DNA of 40,534 nt from Planctomyces sp. GTDB lineage: Bacteria; Planctomycetota; Planctomycetia; Planctomycetales; Planctomycetaceae. This document shows, piece by piece, positions 25,461 to 33,732 of this stretch; the first letter of the stretch is position 1, and each line of letters begins with the position of its first letter. The position numbers and the translations under genes were made by a program. Where the stretch lies: NCBI GenBank assembly GCA_005798445.1, contig SYJG01000338.1, positions 1 to 40,534 of the forward strand, written 5' to 3'. The notes under the pieces were generated by a model. It was not told the DNA's origin, searched no databases, and worked only from the letters and a program-made list of their open reading frames with translations.

Positions 25461-25586
25461 GTAGTCCTGTCGCTCCGCGACAGGATTGCCGAATGTCGAA
25501 AGACAGCGCAGTCGCCGAACAACGTCGGATGAACCAATCAGCCGCAACGCGCGCACAGCTTTCCTGTCGCGGAGCGACAGGGCTAC
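25461..25586. repeat. Palindromic element, family 7 (CCTGTCGCTCCGCGACAGG)
   Basis: 24-nt arms at 25461-25484 and 25563-25586 (GTAGTCCTGTCGCTCCGCGA plus CAGG, and complement) flank about 78 nt. Each arm is itself a small palindrome. It fills the gap between cbiM and cbiQ, so it lies within the probable operon transcript. Confidence 0.85.
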
Positions 25587-25602
25587 GTTTTGGCGGCCAT
25601 CG

Positions 25603-26736
25603 TCACTCACCGGCAGCCTCACTGAGTTGTTGCGGCGCGGCAGGCAGTCCTTTGCCCAACAGCCACGCGAGGGCGAATACGGCGAGTGTTCCGCCGATTC
25701 CAGCCAACGAAACCGCGATCGACTGCCACGCGGCGACCGGAACGGGGACTTTGTCGTAGTCTTCCAGCAACCCCGGCACGCGATTCGTGAGATTGAAATT
25801 CTCGATGCCGAGTTTGCCGAGCACTGCTTCCAGTCCGTCATCGAAGCTCGACGCGAACGGCGACAGGAACGCCGCGATCGCCAGCGCGATGACGAGTCCA
25901 GCCACGAGCGTGCGCGTGAGCGGCAAGGCGCTAGCCGCCGGTTTCGCTCGCGCGCGGCGCGGGTCTCCCGACCCCGCCGTTGTCCCGACCGCAGGTCTCA
26001 CCGAGATGCGGTCGAGGTCCAATTCGGGAGACCTGCGGTCAGTCGCAAGCGGCGGGGTCGGGAGACACGCGCCGAGCGCTGATCGATCCGCGCCGAACGC
26101 ATCTTGCAGAAGCTCCGGCCGTTGATTCAGCACGAAGCTGATGGCGAAGCCGGTGATGAGCGCCTCACCGAGTCCGATCAGTGAATGGAAGCTGACCATC
26201 AGCGTAAAGAATCTCGAGAAGTCGATCTCGCTGGACGGCCACGAGAGACGGATCTCCAAACAGGCGAGTGACGCCGCCGCCATCACGCTCGCCCAGGCGG
26301 CGACCACCGAGCCGATGACGAGGCCCTTGCGGCTGTCTCCGACGAATCGCTGGACACACAGCCGCACGGCGTGTCCGCCCCAGGAACCGATCACCGCCAT
26401 GTGCAACACGTTTGCGCCGAGAGCGAACAAACCTCCGTCCGAGAACATCGCCCATTGCACGAACAGCACCAAGGTCAACGCGACGCAGCCGGCCCACGGA
26501 CCAACGACCGTCGCGGCAAGCACTCCGCCGAGCAAGTGCCCACTCACCGGTGTACCGATCGGAAAATTGACCATCTGCCCCGCGAAGACCAGCGCGGCCA
26601 TCATGCCGGTCAGCGGGATCGTCCGATCACCGACCGATTGCTTGAGCCGATGCACGCTGTAGCTCACCGCTGCGAGCGAGATCGCTCCGGTAGCGGCACA
26701 GACGACCGGACTGAGTACGCCGTCTTGGATGTGCAT
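25603..26736 (-). CDS. cbiM: Cobalt/nickel ECF transporter substrate-binding protein CbiM with C-terminal PDGLE domain
   Basis: 377 residues starting MHIQDG, the N-terminal Met-His that binds Co/Ni in CbiM/NikM proteins. Seven or so membrane segments follow (FAGQMVNFPIGTPVSGHLLG and GANVLHMAVIGSWGG are conserved). The C-terminus (FLSPFASSFDDGLEAVLGKL onward, plus a last membrane segment) is a PDGLE/CbiN-like domain, so the M and N components are fused. The linker between them (about 225-272) is encoded by a palindromic element at 25951-26078. The order M-Q-O on one strand forms a complete importer; whether it takes cobalt or nickel cannot be told from the sequence. Confidence 0.93.
   Translation of the reverse strand: MHIQDGVLSPVVCAATGAISLAAVSYSVHRLKQSVGDRTIPLTGMMAALVFAGQMVNFPIGTPVSGHLLGGVLAATVVGPWAGCVALTLVLFVQWAMFSDGGLFALGANVLHMAVIGSWGGHAVRLCVQRFVGDSRKGLVIGSVVAAWASVMAAASLACLEIRLSWPSSEIDFSRFFTLMVSFHSLIGLGEALITGFAISFVLNQRPELLQDAFGADRSALGACLPTPPLATDRRSPELDLDRISVRPAVGTTAGSGDPRRARAKPAASALPLTRTLVAGLVIALAIAAFLSPFASSFDDGLEAVLGKLGIENFNLTNRVPGLLEDYDKVPVPVAAWQSIAVSLAGIGGTLAVFALAWLLGKGLPAAPQQLSEAAGE
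25951..26078. repeat. Palindromic element, family 5, in frame inside cbiM
   Basis: GCGGCGCGGGTCTCCCGACC then CCGCCG (about 25955-25980) pairs with CGGCGGGGTCGGGAGACACG then CGCCGAGCG (about 26050-26078). An inner CCGCAGGTCTC / GGAGACCTGCGG pair is also present. It encodes the linker between the membrane and PDGLE parts of CbiM. Confidence 0.82.
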
Positions 26737-27333
26737 CGTGGAAGCTCCGAATCCGACAAGGTGGGTTGGGGCGAGGATTCTGCCAGACGATAGGGGCGGA
26801 TCGCAATTTCACGGCGGTTGGGCTTTTCAAAAGGGTGCAAATCGAGGGCAGGCATTGTCGCATTGTGCCGGCTCAGTGCTGGCAGAGTCGGTCATCGACG
26901 GGCCTTTCAAGTAAGCACGGGGCCTCGAATGAGGTGTTTTTGACGCCCTGCCGCTCGCCGAATCTCTCATGACTCCCCGCGCGAGGTGTAGCGTCGGATC
27001 GTGAATCATTTGAGCGGCAGACTTTCGGCTCTCGATGGCCGGCGGGCATAGCGCATTCGCCACCTTCGGTTCTCGCGGTTGAATAGACATGTTCCGTAAG
27101 TTCGCTGCGCGTGCGACGGTGCGAGCAATCGGTGCCGGTCGAGCATCCGCTGTGAGTTGTACGCTGCGCGGGATGTCGGCGAGATGCCGTCGTTGCCACG
27201 CGAACAAACGGCGTTTTGGGTCTCACTCCGCCGATATCTCCGTGTGATTTCCCAGAATCCACTTGCCAATTCTCCAAGCTTTATTTGCAGCGTCCGCCAC
27301 CCCAAGGCGTATCGCTCGTCGGAGTGGTGCGAC
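26737..27333. other. Divergent intergenic region with half-element
   Basis: About 600 bp between cbiM (minus) and the propeller lipoprotein gene (plus), without a convincing gene. It contains a heptamer repeat GCATTGT at 26852-26858 and 26860-26866, inside GGCA...TGCC, about 120 bp before cbiM, which might be an operator. It also holds a reverse copy of the family 1 element's outer half (26940-26990). No cobalamin or NiCo riboswitch was recognised. Confidence 0.5.
26940..26990. repeat. Half-copy of family 1 element with conserved flank
   Basis: Fifty bases that match the reverse complement of 617-665 with about four differences, including CCGCTCGCCGAATCTCTCAT. The homology extends about 30 nt beyond the palindrome arm, so the mobile unit is larger than the hairpin. 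Confidence 0.8.
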
Positions 27334-28866
27334 ATGAAATTTCCGTTTGTTCATTTCAGCCGCTGCGTTCGGACTCCGTTGTCGATCGCGACGATTGGTC
27401 TCTGCACGTTGTGGGGTTGTCGACACGTTCCTGGTTCTCGCCATGCCTGCGAGGATCGTCTCGAATCCGCGCCCGCTGTCGCGAGCGATGAGGAAATTCG
27501 CGGATCGGTTGACTACGAAGAGCCATCGCTGGCCCATCCCATCAGCCCGGATGCCTCGGAGCCTCCACTGGTCTCGCTGTCTGAGGGAGATACGTTTCCG
27601 TTGGTGCCGCGTGAAAGTCCCGAAGCCATCAGTCCGTCATCGGAACCAATATTGACTTCCGAAGAGCCGACTCCCGTCGCTGAGCTCCCGGTGGTTGAGA
27701 AGTCCGTCGAACCGGAAGAGGCTGCGCAGCCAACCGTGGTCGCTCGCCCACCTGCGCGCGAGCTTCCCGATTCAGACTTGGAGCTTCCCCAGCCGAAAAA
27801 GCTCGCCCCCGTTCCCAAAGAATTGGACGACGAGTTTTTCCCCGATCTGCCAGAATCGCCGCCGAAACGCGCAATTCCTCCTGAACCGGCGCGACCGACG
27901 GAAGTGGACGATAAGCCGCTCGCTGGATCGAGCGCCGAAGTTCCGCCGCCGGCGACACAGGAATCGGCTGCGGCCGAAAAGGACAAAGTGGCTGAAGCTC
28001 TCGCGCCGGCTCCCAGAAAAGAACCTGCTCGCGAAGTGGCCACAGTGCCTGCGGTCGATAACGAAGTCTTGTCGTTGGATTCGTACTGCGACGGACTCGT
28101 GTTTGATTCGCAGGGCTTCGGGTATGTGTCACATCGGAATCGGATCGTTCGGTTCTCACCGTCCGGTGAATCCTCGGTCTGGACGACACTCAATAGTCCG
28201 AAGGGTCATCGCATCGAACCGGAAGGAACGCACCTGATTTGCGACACCGAGCGTCGAGCCGTCCTGCGTCTGTCATTCGACGGCAAAGTGATCGGCATCG
28301 CCGCGAAGGAGTGTGATGGCTCGGCTTTGCGTGCTCCGTACGACATCGCGGTCGATCCGAACGGGGGCTTCTATTTCACTGATCCTGGCTATGTGCAGAT
28401 CAAGAACCCGATCGGCAAGCTGCATTATGTGGATCGCAGCGGCAACGTCTCGGTCGTGGCTGCGAAAATCGGATATCCGACCGGCATCGCGTTCGATGCG
28501 GAGCGGCAACGGCTGCTCGTCGCCGAATCGCTGTTCAATCGAATTGTCGCATTCAAACTCGCGGAGCCGGGCAAGATCGAATCCCACGAAGTCTTCATCC
28601 AACTTCCGAAGTCGCCCGACAGCGAATATCACCTTGCCAATCTGTGTCTGGATGTTTCGGGGAATCTGTATCTGACGCAGCCGCAGACGAAGTCGGTGCA
28701 TGTCTTCGATCCGCAAGGTCGCCCGATTGGCCGCTTCTCGACGGGCAAGGTGGCTCCGAGTTCCGTCGCTCTGCGTGCGCCCGATGCGGCAGAACTGTTC
28801 TTCACCGGAGAGCTTGAGAACCGGACTCGCAACGGCAAGGTCCTTCGGCTGGACCTCGGCAAGTGA
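27334..28866 (+). CDS. Lipoprotein with Pro/Glu-rich linker and SMP-30/NHL-like beta-propeller
   Basis: 510 residues from ATG 27334. The signal peptide ends at Cys29 (GLCTLWGC), a likely lipid anchor. Residues about 40-240 are a low-complexity Pro/Glu/Ala linker (EPEEAAQPTVVARPPARELP) that may span the cell wall. The last 260 residues (DGLVFDSQGFGYVSHRNRIV onward, with APYDIAVDPNGGFYFTDPGY and YPTGIAFDAERQRLLVAES) form an SMP-30/gluconolactonase or NHL-type propeller. The DP-x-G-G-x-Y-FTDPG block is typical of SMP-30 hydrolases, so a lactonase-type activity is possible but not shown. Earlier in-frame starts lack a signal peptide. Confidence 0.82.
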   Translation: MKFPFVHFSRCVRTPLSIATIGLCTLWGCRHVPGSRHACEDRLESAPAVASDEEIRGSVDYEEPSLAHPISPDASEPPLVSLSEGDTFPLVPRESPEAISPSSEPILTSEEPTPVAELPVVEKSVEPEEAAQPTVVARPPARELPDSDLELPQPKKLAPVPKELDDEFFPDLPESPPKRAIPPEPARPTEVDDKPLAGSSAEVPPPATQESAAAEKDKVAEALAPAPRKEPAREVATVPAVDNEVLSLDSYCDGLVFDSQGFGYVSHRNRIVRFSPSGESSVWTTLNSPKGHRIEPEGTHLICDTERRAVLRLSFDGKVIGIAAKECDGSALRAPYDIAVDPNGGFYFTDPGYVQIKNPIGKLHYVDRSGNVSVVAAKIGYPTGIAFDAERQRLLVAESLFNRIVAFKLAEPGKIESHEVFIQLPKSPDSEYHLANLCLDVSGNLYLTQPQTKSVHVFDPQGRPIGRFSTGKVAPSSVALRAPDAAELFFTGELENRTRNGKVLRLDLGK

Positions 28867-29164
28867 CCGTCCCACTCAATCGAGCGGCGAGGAAATCGAC
28901 GCACGATTGGGATCACCGACACGATCGCGACAACCGCAACGACCCAAAGTGTCTCAGTGGCGTGCAGGAATTTGGGTAGGCTCCGCAGAGTGCCCGGCCT
29001 TTGCCGATCGAAGCGAGGGGTATACTTCCCAGCCGCACAAAGTGCGTCCGGCTGGTGTTGCGCCCATCAAAGGGGTGCCGTTTCTGAAGAAACCAAACTA
29101 TTCAGAAAAGCCGGGCATCTGACGCGGCCGTTTCGTCCCTTGGAAGTGACCTCGGAGAGCAGCG
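28867..29164. other. Intergenic region before the M16 protease gene
   Basis: About 300 bp in which I see no gene, hairpin or repeat element. A TATACT at about 29018 could be a -10 box, but no -35 sits at a normal distance. Confidence 0.45.
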
Positions 29165-30463
29165 GTGTATCGGCAAGGCAGGCTTGAGAACGGCATTCGG
29201 ATCGTCACTGAGCACTTGCCGTGTTCGCGATCGGTGTCGTTAGGCGTGCTGATCGATGCCGGGCCACAAGATGATCCACCGGGTTTGAGCGGCTTGGCCC
29301 ATTTGTCGGAACATGCACTGTTTCAGGGAACCAGTGGCCGCAGCGCGTTTGAGATTGCTCGGCTGATGGACGTGGCGGGTGGGCAGATGGGTGCCTTCAC
29401 GGCTCGTGATTACACCTGCTTCCACGCGAACGTGCTCGACGAGTATCTGACCTATGCCACCGAATTATTCGGTGACATGTTGCTGAATTCCGACTTTCCG
29501 GACCAGAACATCGAACGTGAAAAACAAGCGGTGTTGCGCGAGATCGGACTGACGCGGGACACACCGACAGAACGAGTTCATCAGCAACTCAAGCAGTTGA
29601 TGTGGCCCACCCAAGCCTTGGGCCGCGCGGTGCACGGAAACTCGGAGTCGGTCGAACGGCTGACCGCGAACGACGTCCGCGCGTTCGTCCGACAACATTA
29701 CACGCCCGATCGAATCATCATCGCGGCCGCGGGCAACGTTGAACACGACGCTTTGGTCGATCAAATTCGGGACGGATTCTGGCGTCTGACGGGAACCCGG
29801 TCTCCACGGAAGACGACACGACCGCGATTTCGTTCCGGTGTCACGCTCGACCAATCGCCCGTCTCGCAGGCGTACTTCGCCATCGGTTTGGAAGCTCCGG
29901 CGTTTTGCGCGACGGATCGGTATCCCTTGTTCCTGCTCAATTCTGTGCTGGGCGGTGGCATGAGTTCGCGACTGTTCCGCAAGCTGCGAGAAGAGCGCGG
30001 CCTGGTTTACGGGATTTCGTCGGAGCTGCACGCCTATCGAGACGCCGGAGCGTGGGTGATCGAAGGGAGTTCGGCACCGGAACATCTCCTGTCGGTCGTG
30101 GCGCTGGCGATCCTCGAACTGCAACAACTCGCGACGTTTGAAACGGCGATCGACGAAGAGGAGTTGTGGACCGCGAAGATGCAGGTGCGCGGCCAGCATT
30201 TGCTCTCTGCCGACAACGCTCACACACGCATGAGCCGGCTGGCGACGCAAGAACTTTATTTCGGCCGACAGATTCCAGAAGCGGAAATCTTGGCGGAGAT
30301 TGAAGCAGTCACGATCGCTGATCTGCAGCAAACGTGCCGCAAACAATTGCTGCCGGCCGTCGACCAGTTGGCTCTGTCGGTCGTCGGCCCGGAAGCAGAC
30401 GAGTGCTATTCGCAGGAAACTTTGGAGATCTTGTTGGGCGAGTTCGCGTTGTGTGCGGCGTGA
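29165..30463 (+). CDS. M16-family zinc metalloprotease
   Basis: 432 residues from GTG 29165. The inverted zinc motif HxxEH is complete (His46-Leu-Ser-Glu49-His50), and the third ligand Glu126 (VLREIGLT) lies the usual 76 residues after. A second M16 domain follows (DQSPVSQAYFAIGLEAPAF, then LNSVLGGGMSSRLFRKLREE with the R...Y substrate-binding block GLVYGIS). The length is that of single-chain processing-peptidase-like bacterial M16B enzymes, and with an active site it should be a true protease. No signal peptide is seen, so it is probably cytoplasmic. A GGAG lies shortly upstream. Confidence 0.92.
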   Translation: MYRQGRLENGIRIVTEHLPCSRSVSLGVLIDAGPQDDPPGLSGLAHLSEHALFQGTSGRSAFEIARLMDVAGGQMGAFTARDYTCFHANVLDEYLTYATELFGDMLLNSDFPDQNIEREKQAVLREIGLTRDTPTERVHQQLKQLMWPTQALGRAVHGNSESVERLTANDVRAFVRQHYTPDRIIIAAAGNVEHDALVDQIRDGFWRLTGTRSPRKTTRPRFRSGVTLDQSPVSQAYFAIGLEAPAFCATDRYPLFLLNSVLGGGMSSRLFRKLREERGLVYGISSELHAYRDAGAWVIEGSSAPEHLLSVVALAILELQQLATFETAIDEEELWTAKMQVRGQHLLSADNAHTRMSRLATQELYFGRQIPEAEILAEIEAVTIADLQQTCRKQLLPAVDQLALSVVGPEADECYSQETLEILLGEFALCAA

Positions 30464-30568
30464 GATTCGATTTTCGATGGCCGATTTTTGATTTTCGATT
30501 TGGGAAGGCGACTCTTGCGATGTTCTCACTGCCTTCCATCGAAAATCAAAAATCAAAAATCGAAAATG
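30464..30568. repeat. AT-rich palindromic element, family 8, copy 1
   Basis: GATTTTTGATTTTCGATT (about 30483-30500) pairs with CATCGAAAATCAAAAATC and what follows (about 30537-30568), with a matching outer GATTCGATTTTCGATGG. It lies between the M16 protease gene and the 51-residue gene, and is far more AT-rich than its surroundings. Confidence 0.8.
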
Positions 30569-30583
30569 TTGAAGGGTGATGAC

Positions 30584-30739
30584 ATGGCTGTTCCTGAGAA
30601 CGTCAAAAAAATGTGGGTCGAGATCCAACGAAAGTACGACTTTCCAGTCAACGCGATCGGCGTGCGGATCCATCAGAAGGATTCTGCCACGCTGAAAGTA
30701 TGGAAGGACGAGGGGATCGATCAATTTCAAAAGAAGTGA
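30584..30739 (+). CDS. 51-residue conserved-looking protein of unknown function
   Basis: MAVPENVKKMWVEIQRKYDF to the TGA at 30737, preceded by GAAGGGTGATGAC as ribosome site. It is basic, with a helix (PENVKKMWVEIQRKY) and a possible beta segment (AIGVRIHQKDSATLKVWK). It is too short for domain assignment. It sits between two AT-rich palindromic elements, which frame it exactly. The good ribosome site and codon use like its neighbours argue that it is real. Confidence 0.65.
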   Translation: MAVPENVKKMWVEIQRKYDFPVNAIGVRIHQKDSATLKVWKDEGIDQFQKK

Positions 30740-30750
30740 GTGTGATGAAT

Positions 30751-30830
30751 TTGTGATTTTCGATTTTTGATTTTCGATTGAACCGCAGTTCTCGTTCACA
30801 ATCGAAAATCAAAAATCACAAATCGACAAT
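30751..30830. repeat. AT-rich palindromic element, family 8, copy 2
   Basis: TTGTGATTTTCGATTTTTGA then TTTTCGATTG (30751-30780) pairs with CAATCGAAAATCAAAAATCA then CAAATCG (30799 onward). It lies between the 51-residue gene and the signalling operon. It resembles copy 1 closely, but the loop differs. Confidence 0.85.
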
Positions 30831-30878
30831 CGTCGCCAACCACTCATTACGGATCAACGATGCAGGAGTAATTGACTC

Positions 30879-32093
30879 ATGCTGACTCAAGACAGCGATT
30901 CTTCGGTGGGTGAATTGGCGTTGCGACGCGGGGTGTCCGCAGCTCGCGCCGGATTGCGCTCCGTCGCCGCGTCTCAATTTGAGCGAGCGGCCGAAGACTC
31001 ACCCGATAACCTCAACGTATGGCTGTGGCTGGCGTGGGTTGCCAACTCGCCCGACAACACGATTCGCTGCTTGGAGCGTGTGTTGGAATTGTCACCGGGA
31101 CACGCGGCCGCAACCGCTGGTCTCGCGTGGGCTCGCGCATTGACGAATGACGCTACGATTGATCCCGCCACCGTTCCAGCCAGCATGCACGTTACCGAGT
31201 GCAGCGCATCGGTCGATTTGGAGACGCAAATCGAATCGTCGACTCTGGAATCGCCGATCACGGCGATCGATCACGCCTGTGAGACGATCGCGGCGGAGAT
31301 CGCGATGGAAACTCCCGCTGAGCCAGCGGCGGAAGAAGTGATCAGCGCAAATCCTGTTTTGGAACTGCCGCAGGTATCTCCTTCGGCAACGATTTCCCAG
31401 GCACTCGAAGATTTTCCGCCGGAGAATTCAACGCATCGCCGATGGGACGAGCTGGTGCAGCGCGGTTCGGAATCTCTGGCCGATGCCGCTTGGCCAAGTC
31501 TTGTGCCGCCGCCGCTGCCGACAGTCGCTGCGGATGTTCAATTTGATTCAGAACCGTTCGCGCGGTCGCGATTCCAGGGAATGCTCGCAACGACTCCCGT
31601 TGCTTCCCCTGAGCCGACGACGGATACCGGTCTTGTTCCGGAAGCCGCTACGGGCGTCGAGGCATTCACGACGTCGTTCAACCCGCCGATGCAGACGGTT
31701 TCTGCGGACGGACCACCGCTGGTGATGGTCGTCGATGACAGCCCGACGGTGCGCAAACTTGTGTCGTTGACGTTGGAGCGCCGCGGTTTTCGAGTGATCT
31801 CCGCATTCGACGGCGTGGCCGCGATCAAGGAACTCGGCGCGTGCCGGCCGGACCTGATCCTGTTGGATATCAACATGCCTCGGCTGGACGGCTATCGGCT
31901 GTGCAAACTCATCAAGAAGCACGAGGCCACGCAGTCGATTCCGGTCGTGATGCTGTCTGGCAAAGACGGGATGTTCGACAAGCTGCGCGGCCGATTGGTC
32001 GGCTGCTCGGACTACATCACCAAACCGTTTGAAGCGGATGCCCTGACTCACAAAGTTGCAAAGTACTTGAATCCCGCCAGCAGTTCGCTGTGA
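30879..32093 (+). CDS. Response regulator with N-terminal TPR-like region (PilG/PatA-like)
   Basis: 404 residues from ATG 30879. An N-terminal helical repeat (about 10-90: ARAGLRSVAASQFERAAEDS, CLERVLELSPGHAAATAG) resembles TPRs. A long Glu/Ala/Pro-rich linker follows, then a receiver domain (281-398) with the acid pair Asp286-Asp287, phospho-acceptor Asp330 (LILLDINMPRLDG), Ser360 and Lys382 (YITKPFEAD). There is no output domain after the receiver. The layout suits a scaffold-type regulator of gliding or twitching motility chemosensory systems. It heads an operon with a second receiver protein and CheW. Confidence 0.87.
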   Translation: MLTQDSDSSVGELALRRGVSAARAGLRSVAASQFERAAEDSPDNLNVWLWLAWVANSPDNTIRCLERVLELSPGHAAATAGLAWARALTNDATIDPATVPASMHVTECSASVDLETQIESSTLESPITAIDHACETIAAEIAMETPAEPAAEEVISANPVLELPQVSPSATISQALEDFPPENSTHRRWDELVQRGSESLADAAWPSLVPPPLPTVAADVQFDSEPFARSRFQGMLATTPVASPEPTTDTGLVPEAATGVEAFTTSFNPPMQTVSADGPPLVMVVDDSPTVRKLVSLTLERRGFRVISAFDGVAAIKELGACRPDLILLDINMPRLDGYRLCKLIKKHEATQSIPVVMLSGKDGMFDKLRGRLVGCSDYITKPFEADALTHKVAKYLNPASSSL

Positions 32094-32100
32094 CCCAACC

Positions 32101-32598
32101 GTGAACCCATTCGAAGAACCTTCCGTCGCCGCTGACGGCCGGCTGTCGAGCGACGACCGGTTGGAGTCGCTGTTGGTGCATCTCGTGGGACAGCTCGAAC
32201 AGCAGTTGACGAAGCTCGAACGAACGGAACAGGCCAAGAGCATGATTCGGATGATCGAGGGTTCGCTGAGCATGTTGGTCACGATCATCGACACCGGGTT
32301 CGAGAACTATGACAGCACATTCTTCTCGCACGAGTTGCCCTGCGTGTGGCGAGTGCGCGAGCGGAGCAAAGCGGCGCTGCATGTCTTGGACCGCGAGTTG
32401 TGGTCCAGCCTCAGCAGCCTCAATCCGCAAACCAAGAACACGACGCAGAAGATGTACCGCAGCCTCGGCGAGGATTTCGCACAGATGTTTCGCGACTTGT
32501 TCGCACGATTCGGCGAGGAGTTTCAGTCACCACAGCTCCGCGATGACTTTCACGAAAGTTACACCGCTTTGCTCGAAGAGTTCACCCAGCGCTGGTGA
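32101..32598 (+). CDS. Helical protein of unknown function in the signalling operon
   Basis: 165 residues from GTG 32101, 7 bp after the previous stop. I do not recognise a family. It is predicted almost wholly helical, with heptad-like stretches (LLVHLVGQLEQQLTKLERTE and MYRSLGEDFAQMFRDLFARF). No membrane segment. Its position between two receiver-domain genes suggests a role in the same pathway, perhaps as a phosphotransfer or adaptor protein; no His-phosphotransfer motif could be singled out. Confidence 0.75.
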   Translation: MNPFEEPSVAADGRLSSDDRLESLLVHLVGQLEQQLTKLERTEQAKSMIRMIEGSLSMLVTIIDTGFENYDSTFFSHELPCVWRVRERSKAALHVLDRELWSSLSSLNPQTKNTTQKMYRSLGEDFAQMFRDLFARFGEEFQSPQLRDDFHESYTALLEEFTQRW

Positions 32599-32620
32599 CT
32601 CCTGACCGACGGATGATTTG

Positions 32621-33076
32621 ATGCCGACCACCATCCTCATTGTTGATGACAGTCCGACCGCTCAGCGACTGATCCGCTTGGCAGTCGAGGCGGGTGGGTA
32701 TCGTGTGTTGACAGCGTCTGATGGCAATGACGCGATCGAAGTCGCGTTGCGCGAGCGACCTGACCTGATCGTGCTCGACATCATTTTGCCGAAGAAAAAC
32801 GGGTTTCAGGTCTGCCGTTCTCTCAAGGCGCTTCCAGAAACGCGCGGGATCAAGGTCGTGTTGCTCAGCAGCAAAAGCCACGAGATGGACATCCTGTGGG
32901 GCAAACGTCAGGGAGCTGACGGATATCTGACAAAGCCGTTCGAGTCAGACCAGTTGCTCATGTGCATCGAATCCACGTTGGGAGCCGAATCCGCTGCGCA
33001 GCTTGCTCCGAGTTCCGCAGGCGAGATCACTCGCACCACGACCGACGACACTCAAAACTTTCAGGTGCAATCGTGA
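32621..33076 (+). CDS. Stand-alone response regulator (PilH/CheY-like)
   Basis: 151 residues: a receiver domain (1-122) plus a 30-residue disordered tail. Acid pair Asp9-Asp10 (ILIVDDSPTAQ), phospho-acceptor Asp53 (LIVLDIILPKKNG), Ser83/84 and Lys105 (YLTKPFES) are all present, so it should be phosphorylated by a histidine kinase. The PKKNGFQ and GKRQGADGY segments are typical of PilH-type regulators. ATG 32621 was chosen over the TTG one codon earlier. Its stop overlaps the cheW start (GTGA). Confidence 0.9.
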   Translation: MPTTILIVDDSPTAQRLIRLAVEAGGYRVLTASDGNDAIEVALRERPDLIVLDIILPKKNGFQVCRSLKALPETRGIKVVLLSSKSHEMDILWGKRQGADGYLTKPFESDQLLMCIESTLGAESAAQLAPSSAGEITRTTTDDTQNFQVQS

Positions 33077-33732
33077 CTGACATGACGCTCTCGCCCAACA
33101 AGTCCGAATCCACCGCTGAACTCAGCCTGTACGAACTGGCCGCGAAGATCGCCCGCGAAACGCTGGGATCATTGCCTGACACACAACCAGCGGAAGAGGA
33201 GAGTTCTTCCGTGAAGCATGTGCTGTTCGTGCTCGACGACACACAGTACGCGGTGCCGATGGAGAATGTTCTGGAGCTGCAACGATTGCCGCGCATCACG
33301 CCGCTGCCAGGCGTGCCCGATTGGCTGCGTGGTGTGACGAATCTGCGCGGCGATGTGCTGTCGGTCATTGATCTGCGATCAATGCTGGGACTCCCCGCTG
33401 TTGAGAGTTCCACGTCGCAACGGTTGATCGTGGTCCGTTCGACGTTTGAGGAAATCGTCACCGGCTGGGTCGTCGATCGAGTGATCGGAATTCGGCACCT
33501 TGCGACCGAAAACGTGCAACCCACATCGACGCTGGCGACCGGAGCATCCACCAATTTCTTGAACAGGGTCGTCGAACACGACCATCACCAGATTGCCGTC
33601 TTGGACGTCAACCGTGTTCTCGCGTCACCAGAGATGCGAGAGTTCGAACCCATGTGGCCAGGGGTCTGTCGTTTTGAGGAACTCAATTACGAACACGATT
33701 GCCAGAGTCGCTACACTCCACCCCGACGATGA
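33073..33732 (+). CDS. cheW: CheW-like chemosensory coupling protein
   Basis: 219 residues from GTG 33073, overlapping the preceding stop (GTGA); an ATG at 33082 is also possible. After a 50-residue polar lead comes the CheW SH3-like fold: HVLFVLDDTQYAVPMENVLE, LPGVPDWLRGVTNLRGDVLS, VIDLRSMLGL and WVVDRVIGIRHL. CheW links receptors to the kinase CheA. Neither CheA nor a receptor gene is in the window, and the next gene is broken, so the rest of the pathway was lost or lies elsewhere. Confidence 0.92.
   Translation: MTDMTLSPNKSESTAELSLYELAAKIARETLGSLPDTQPAEEESSSVKHVLFVLDDTQYAVPMENVLELQRLPRITPLPGVPDWLRGVTNLRGDVLSVIDLRSMLGLPAVESSTSQRLIVVRSTFEEIVTGWVVDRVIGIRHLATENVQPTSTLATGASTNFLNRVVEHDHHQIAVLDVNRVLASPEMREFEPMWPGVCRFEELNYEHDCQSRYTPPRR

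Noticed and set aside
26737-26990. Cobalamin or NiCo riboswitch before cbiM
   Set aside because: A GCCAGCACTG resembles part of a B12 box, but the remaining conserved blocks are absent.
26827-27207. Minus-strand open frame of about 126 codons in the divergent gap
   Set aside because: It crosses a repeat half-element, has low-complexity Arg/Ser/Pro composition and no ribosome site.
29003-29023. Promoter with TATACT before the M16 protease gene
   Set aside because: The only -35-like sequence (TTGCCG) is about 14 nt away, too close for a standard promoter.
29465-30799. Minus-strand open frame of about 444 codons
   Set aside because: It is antisense to the M16 protease gene, whose zinc motif and length are complete.
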